In this document: piece by piece, positions 22,594 through 25,322 of the stretch
Position numbering within the stretch: position 1 is the first letter of the stretch
How the letters are laid out: every line of letters begins with the position of its first letter
DNA from: JAZLIT01 sp045617525
GTDB lineage: Bacteria; Bacillota; Bacilli; Bacillales_A; Planococcaceae
Assembly (NCBI GenBank): GCA_045617525.1
Contig: JAZLIT010000144.1
Span: forward strand, 1 to 25,322
DNA length: 25,322 nucleotides
Reading direction: 5' to 3'
Made by a program: the position numbers and the translations under genes
The notes under the pieces: generated by a model
Database searches by the model: none
The model's input: only the letters and a program-made list of their open reading frames with translations
Told to the model about the DNA's origin: nothing

Positions 22594-22619
22594 GAGGCTT
22601 GCGAAGTTCGCCAATCCTC
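22594..22619. repeat. GC-rich imperfect palindrome
   Basis: GAGGCTTGCGAA pairs with TTCGCCAATCCTC with one mismatch and one bulged base around a central G. It is a GC-rich island in an AT-rich gap with no gene. It could be a small dispersed palindromic element or a regulator site. Confidence 0.4.
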
Positions 22620-22788
22620 ACATTGCGCCTGGCTCTTTATTAACTGCTAGTATTTTACATAAAGAAAGAGAAACTATCGTTATAAAATGATTATAATTGT
22701 ATAATTAAGGAAATATTCCGTCTTTTTTACTCGGATATAGAAAATTCCCCCTGCTTCACCGCTAAACGTGTAATTGTATTTTAAAAAA

Positions 22789-22817
22789 TGAACCTTTTCC
22801 AATAGTCATTTGTTTAT
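22789..22817 (+). promoter_or_regulatory. Candidate ECF promoter of the second sigma/DUF4179 pair
   Basis: TGAACC at 22789-22794, about 60 bases upstream of the sigma gene, resembles the ECF -35 and the TGAACG element of the other sigma/DUF4179 pair. The expected -10 (TGTTTAT after 16 bases) is a poor match. Confidence 0.25.
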
Positions 22818-22849
22818 AGAGTATAACGTAAAGAAAGGAGTGCCTTTAA

Positions 22850-23383
22850 TTGATAGAAAAAGACTTATTCGATTTATATAACAAGGATGTATATCGTACT
22901 TGCTATTACATGCTGCGGAACAAACAAGATGCCGAAGACCTTTGCCATGATGTATTTATTACTGTTTTTCGCCAAGATTGGAGAAACATTGAGCATACAC
23001 GTGCATGGATCATGCGTATCACAATGAATCATTGCTTAAACCTCATTAATAAGAATAAAAACAAGCAGGAAAAGCAGAATCAGGTCCAGTTGTTCCACGA
23101 ACAGACAACGGCATCTTCTAAATCTACAGATACCATTTTATTGGAGAAAGCAGCTACGGCGGAGTGGGAGGAACTGCTCAGGCAGCTTCCAGAAAAATTG
23201 ATGGCAGTTGTAACGCTCCGCTATATCGGTGAGCTATCGACGGTTGAAATCGCTGATACTTTAAAAATTCCTGTGGGCACAGTAAAGTCAAGACTTCACA
23301 AGGCATTGAAAATCATGCGTAAAAAACTTGAATACAATCAAAACTTATGGTTGAAAGGAGAGAATCAATTTGGAACGTTTTGA
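22850..23383 (+). CDS. ECF (sigma-70 family) RNA polymerase sigma factor
   Basis: A 177-residue sigma factor. Region 2: 'LRNKQDAEDLCHDVFITVF' and 'TRAWIMRITMNHCLNLINK' (about 22-67). A Gln/Lys-rich linker follows, then region 4 with the helix-turn-helix 'LSTVEIADTLKIPVGTVKSR' (about 126-145). The start is TTG at 22850 with AAAGGAGTG 8 bases upstream. The 3' end overlaps the DUF4179 gene by 14 bases, so the two proteins should be made in fixed proportion. It is a separate paralogue from the sigma factor at 7372-7878. Confidence 0.9.
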   Translation: MIEKDLFDLYNKDVYRTCYYMLRNKQDAEDLCHDVFITVFRQDWRNIEHTRAWIMRITMNHCLNLINKNKNKQEKQNQVQLFHEQTTASSKSTDTILLEKAATAEWEELLRQLPEKLMAVVTLRYIGELSTVEIADTLKIPVGTVKSRLHKALKIMRKKLEYNQNLWLKGENQFGTF

Positions 23384-25019
23384 AAAGAAGATTAAAAATG
23401 AAATGAAACAATCGAATAACATACCTCATCCTGATTTTGATCAAATGTGGAACAGTATTCAGCAGGACCAGCTAAAGGATCCTGAACGTGAAGTTATAGT
23501 ACCCCTCCCTAGAAAACGTAAACGATTTGCTTTAGCAGTAGGTCTGTCGGTAGCTTTGATGGCTACACCCGTATATGCAGCACTGAATTATGATTGGTCC
23601 GACATTCTTTCCTATAGAGAAGGCATTCAGTCCGCATTAGATCAAGGTCTAGGTCAAAAACTTGAATATTCTATTACAACTAACGATGTGACGCTAACTG
23701 TACACACAGCATTTATAGATGATAATAGAACCTTCTTACTGTATAGCTTGAAACCTGAAGCGTCATTGGTTGGAAACGATGTGACCTTCGACCAAATCGG
23801 ACTGAAGGATCATAACGGTAATTTAATTGAAGGGAATTATGTACACAAGTGGAATGAGGAGCTTGGCGTGTTCCAAGGGTACTTTGAGACTGACTGGATT
23901 GTAAAAGGACAGACTGCCAATGTTGAATTTATTATGAAAAATATTCAATTTATTGGCGAAGTTAAAAAATACATCGACTATGACCCTAACAACCTTAATA
24001 CGCAAGTGTTTCCAATTCAAAAAGACGGAATTGACAGTGTGACATTACAGGCCTTTAAACAACCAGGAGAAAAAACACTGCTTCAATCATCGGTTTCCTT
24101 TACAGATACTAATAGGGCGAGTGAGAGCTGGGTGCGTATCGAAGCATTAAATAGTATGAATCAACCGATTAAAGAAGCTGATACACCGTCCTTTGGAACC
24201 CCTGGAGCAAAGGGAGAATACTTGAACCAGCAACTATTTCAATCTGAAAAATTGCTTGAGGAAGACACTAAATTCTACTTAACTTATAACCATACACTAG
24301 GAACTACTGAAGGTACTTGGGGCTTAGATTTAAATTTAACTAAAAAACAGTTGGAAAATGGATCGTTTAAGGAAGTACTAAACATCGATTTACCGGACGT
24401 ACCTGATAAAACAATGATCCATGAAATGACGGTTACACCAACGCAAGTCCGCCTAACTCTTACGCATAAAAGGAAATACAGTCATCTCCCTTACCAAAAC
24501 TATCAACTTGATGTTGGCGGAACTATTCTAAACGGAATTGTAAGAGATGTGAGGGGTGAACCTAATAAAGCAGAGCTACGCTTTGAAATAACTAGTTTAG
24601 ATGCAATTTCTTTGGCAACTCAACCTGCGACTCTCATCGCTAAACATCGAGTAGATGACTTCGACGGCGATTCTAATTCAATCCGTTTGACTGACATTTC
24701 AGCTAAATCCCAAAGTTTAACGTCTAACATAGCCGGGTATCCAATTTCATGGACTTATTATCTAAAGGATAATAATCTCTACGTAGAATCGGTGAGCTCA
24801 GACCCGACGTTTGGCGGAGTCAATCAAACATATTATTTAGACGGTAAAGAGCGCAACTATGGAATGCCTGCTATAGCTGGTTTTATTGGCGATGACAATA
24901 ATCAACATATGGACGTCTATGAGAATTTCGACAAAACAGAGCTTGATATTTACATTTGGCAATATACCACTCATAAACGTGACGCTGAATTACGGGTCCC
25001 TCTTAAGTTTAGTAAATAA
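23370..25019 (+). CDS. DUF4179 membrane-anchored protein, probable anti-sigma factor
   Basis: A 549-residue protein with a cytoplasmic N-terminus of 50 residues ('PHPDFDQMWNSI' near 19-30), basic stop-transfer residues (RKRKR), a short hydrophobic helix at about 53-71 and a large extracytoplasmic part. DUF4179-like sequence follows the helix ('LNYDWSDILSYREGIQSALD' to 'LLYSLKP'), then beta-rich accessory domains that make it about 110 residues longer than the homologue at 6062-7375. The helix ends in ATPVYAAL, which resembles a signal-peptidase site, so cleavage is conceivable. The TTG start at 23370 is supported by AAAGGAG. It probably restrains the sigma factor encoded upstream and senses an external signal. 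Confidence 0.85.
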   Translation: MERFEKKIKNEMKQSNNIPHPDFDQMWNSIQQDQLKDPEREVIVPLPRKRKRFALAVGLSVALMATPVYAALNYDWSDILSYREGIQSALDQGLGQKLEYSITTNDVTLTVHTAFIDDNRTFLLYSLKPEASLVGNDVTFDQIGLKDHNGNLIEGNYVHKWNEELGVFQGYFETDWIVKGQTANVEFIMKNIQFIGEVKKYIDYDPNNLNTQVFPIQKDGIDSVTLQAFKQPGEKTLLQSSVSFTDTNRASESWVRIEALNSMNQPIKEADTPSFGTPGAKGEYLNQQLFQSEKLLEEDTKFYLTYNHTLGTTEGTWGLDLNLTKKQLENGSFKEVLNIDLPDVPDKTMIHEMTVTPTQVRLTLTHKRKYSHLPYQNYQLDVGGTILNGIVRDVRGEPNKAELRFEITSLDAISLATQPATLIAKHRVDDFDGDSNSIRLTDISAKSQSLTSNIAGYPISWTYYLKDNNLYVESVSSDPTFGGVNQTYYLDGKERNYGMPAIAGFIGDDNNQHMDVYENFDKTELDIYIWQYTTHKRDAELRVPLKFSK

Positions 25020-25046
25020 CTTGCCTATTCAGTACGTATGAGCAAT

Positions 25047-25085
25047 AGCTGTATTTCTGAATTTTCTGGAATACAGCTGTTTTTT
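25047..25085 (+). terminator. Terminator of the second sigma/DUF4179 operon
   Basis: An 11-bp stem with one wobble (25047-25057 with 25068-25078) and a 10-base loop, then six T residues. It lies about 30 bases after the stop codon. Confidence 0.85.
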
Positions 25086-25161
25086 AAATCGTACAACCGT
25101 ACTCATTGCTTTAGCTATAATGAGGTATATTTTAAAAGTAAATGAACCTGAAGGATACTTA

Positions 25162-25305
25162 ATGTTAGTTCTTGGATTTGTACTAATAACTAACTATATC
25201 AATTACTTAGAAAAAAAAGCCGGAATAAGTAAAAAAATCATTTGGATTAAAAATAGTGTGTATACGGTTTCAGTAATTTCTTTAACATATTTCTTATATT
25301 TCTAA
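25162..25305 (+). CDS. Small two-span membrane protein, hypothetical
   Basis: A 47-residue peptide with two hydrophobic segments (LVLGFVLITNYINYL and VYTVSVISLTYFLYF) joined by a short basic loop. ATG at 25162 has AAGGA 7 bases upstream, while the in-frame ATG at 25120 lacks a site. A TATAAT hexamer at 25114-25119 would start transcription between the two. No family recognised. It could also be a chance ORF, though stop codon, site and hydrophobicity together favour a real gene. Confidence 0.5.
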   Translation: MLVLGFVLITNYINYLEKKAGISKKIIWIKNSVYTVSVISLTYFLYF

Positions 25306-25322
25306 TCACTACTTCTTACATA

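Noticed and set aside
1..25322. CRISPR arrays, tRNA/rRNA genes, prophage or toxin-antitoxin genes
   Set aside because: No regularly spaced repeats, no cloverleaf or rRNA sequence, and no recognisable phage or toxin genes were found on reading both strands.

Overview
The window is AT-rich DNA with AGGAGG-type ribosome binding sites, several TTG and GTG starts, ECF sigma factors, an sdpRI-type pair and a HelD-type helicase. This fits a Bacillales chromosome, probably a Lysinibacillus/Solibacillus-like member of the Bacillaceae/Planococcaceae (inference from protein style; no 16S or other marker is present). No rRNA, tRNA, CRISPR array or phage genes were seen.

Layout. 1-700: a damaged intergenic region with the end of an IS200/IS605-like element sitting in the 5' part of an alpha/beta-hydrolase gene, plus a second gene remnant. 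709-5235 (minus): a five-gene operon of ECF sigma factor, membrane protein, ABC ATPase and two permeases with large ectodomains. 5520-7884 (minus): a VOC protein, then a sigma factor/DUF4179 pair. 8055-10088 (plus): a short HelD-like helicase, convergent and overlapping with a double-HTH MerR regulator. 10961-12466 (minus): a two-gene ABC transporter, divergent from an XRE-TPR regulator (12692-13978, plus). 14250-16206 (minus): alpha/beta hydrolase, membrane protein and TetR regulator with two matching operators. 16298-17141 (minus): sdpI-sdpR-like immunity/autorepressor pair. 17415-17915 (minus): GNAT acetyltransferase. 18199-19593 (plus): cytoplasmic YcdB/YcdC-type protein. 19853-22477 (plus): a LytTR regulator with a degenerate ABC-ATPase N-terminus, followed by an ABC ATPase and permease. 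22850-25019 (plus): a second sigma/DUF4179 pair. 25162-25305 (plus): a small membrane protein.

Theme. The window is dominated by self-contained 'regulator plus membrane machine' cassettes: three ECF sigma modules, three ABC exporter modules each next to a different regulator type (ECF, XRE-TPR, LytTR), and two repressor-controlled membrane-protein operons. Such sets usually respond to cell-envelope stress, antimicrobial peptides or signalling peptides; that is inference.

The strongest non-coding observations are: a pair of LytTR-type direct repeats 21 bp apart just before the ABC genes that follow the LytTR regulator; matching TetR operators at both promoters of the tetR region; a perfect sdpR-type operator abutting a consensus promoter; a helicase terminator encoded inside the convergent MerR gene; and a 68-bp intergenic repeat present twice, each time behind a minus-strand terminator.
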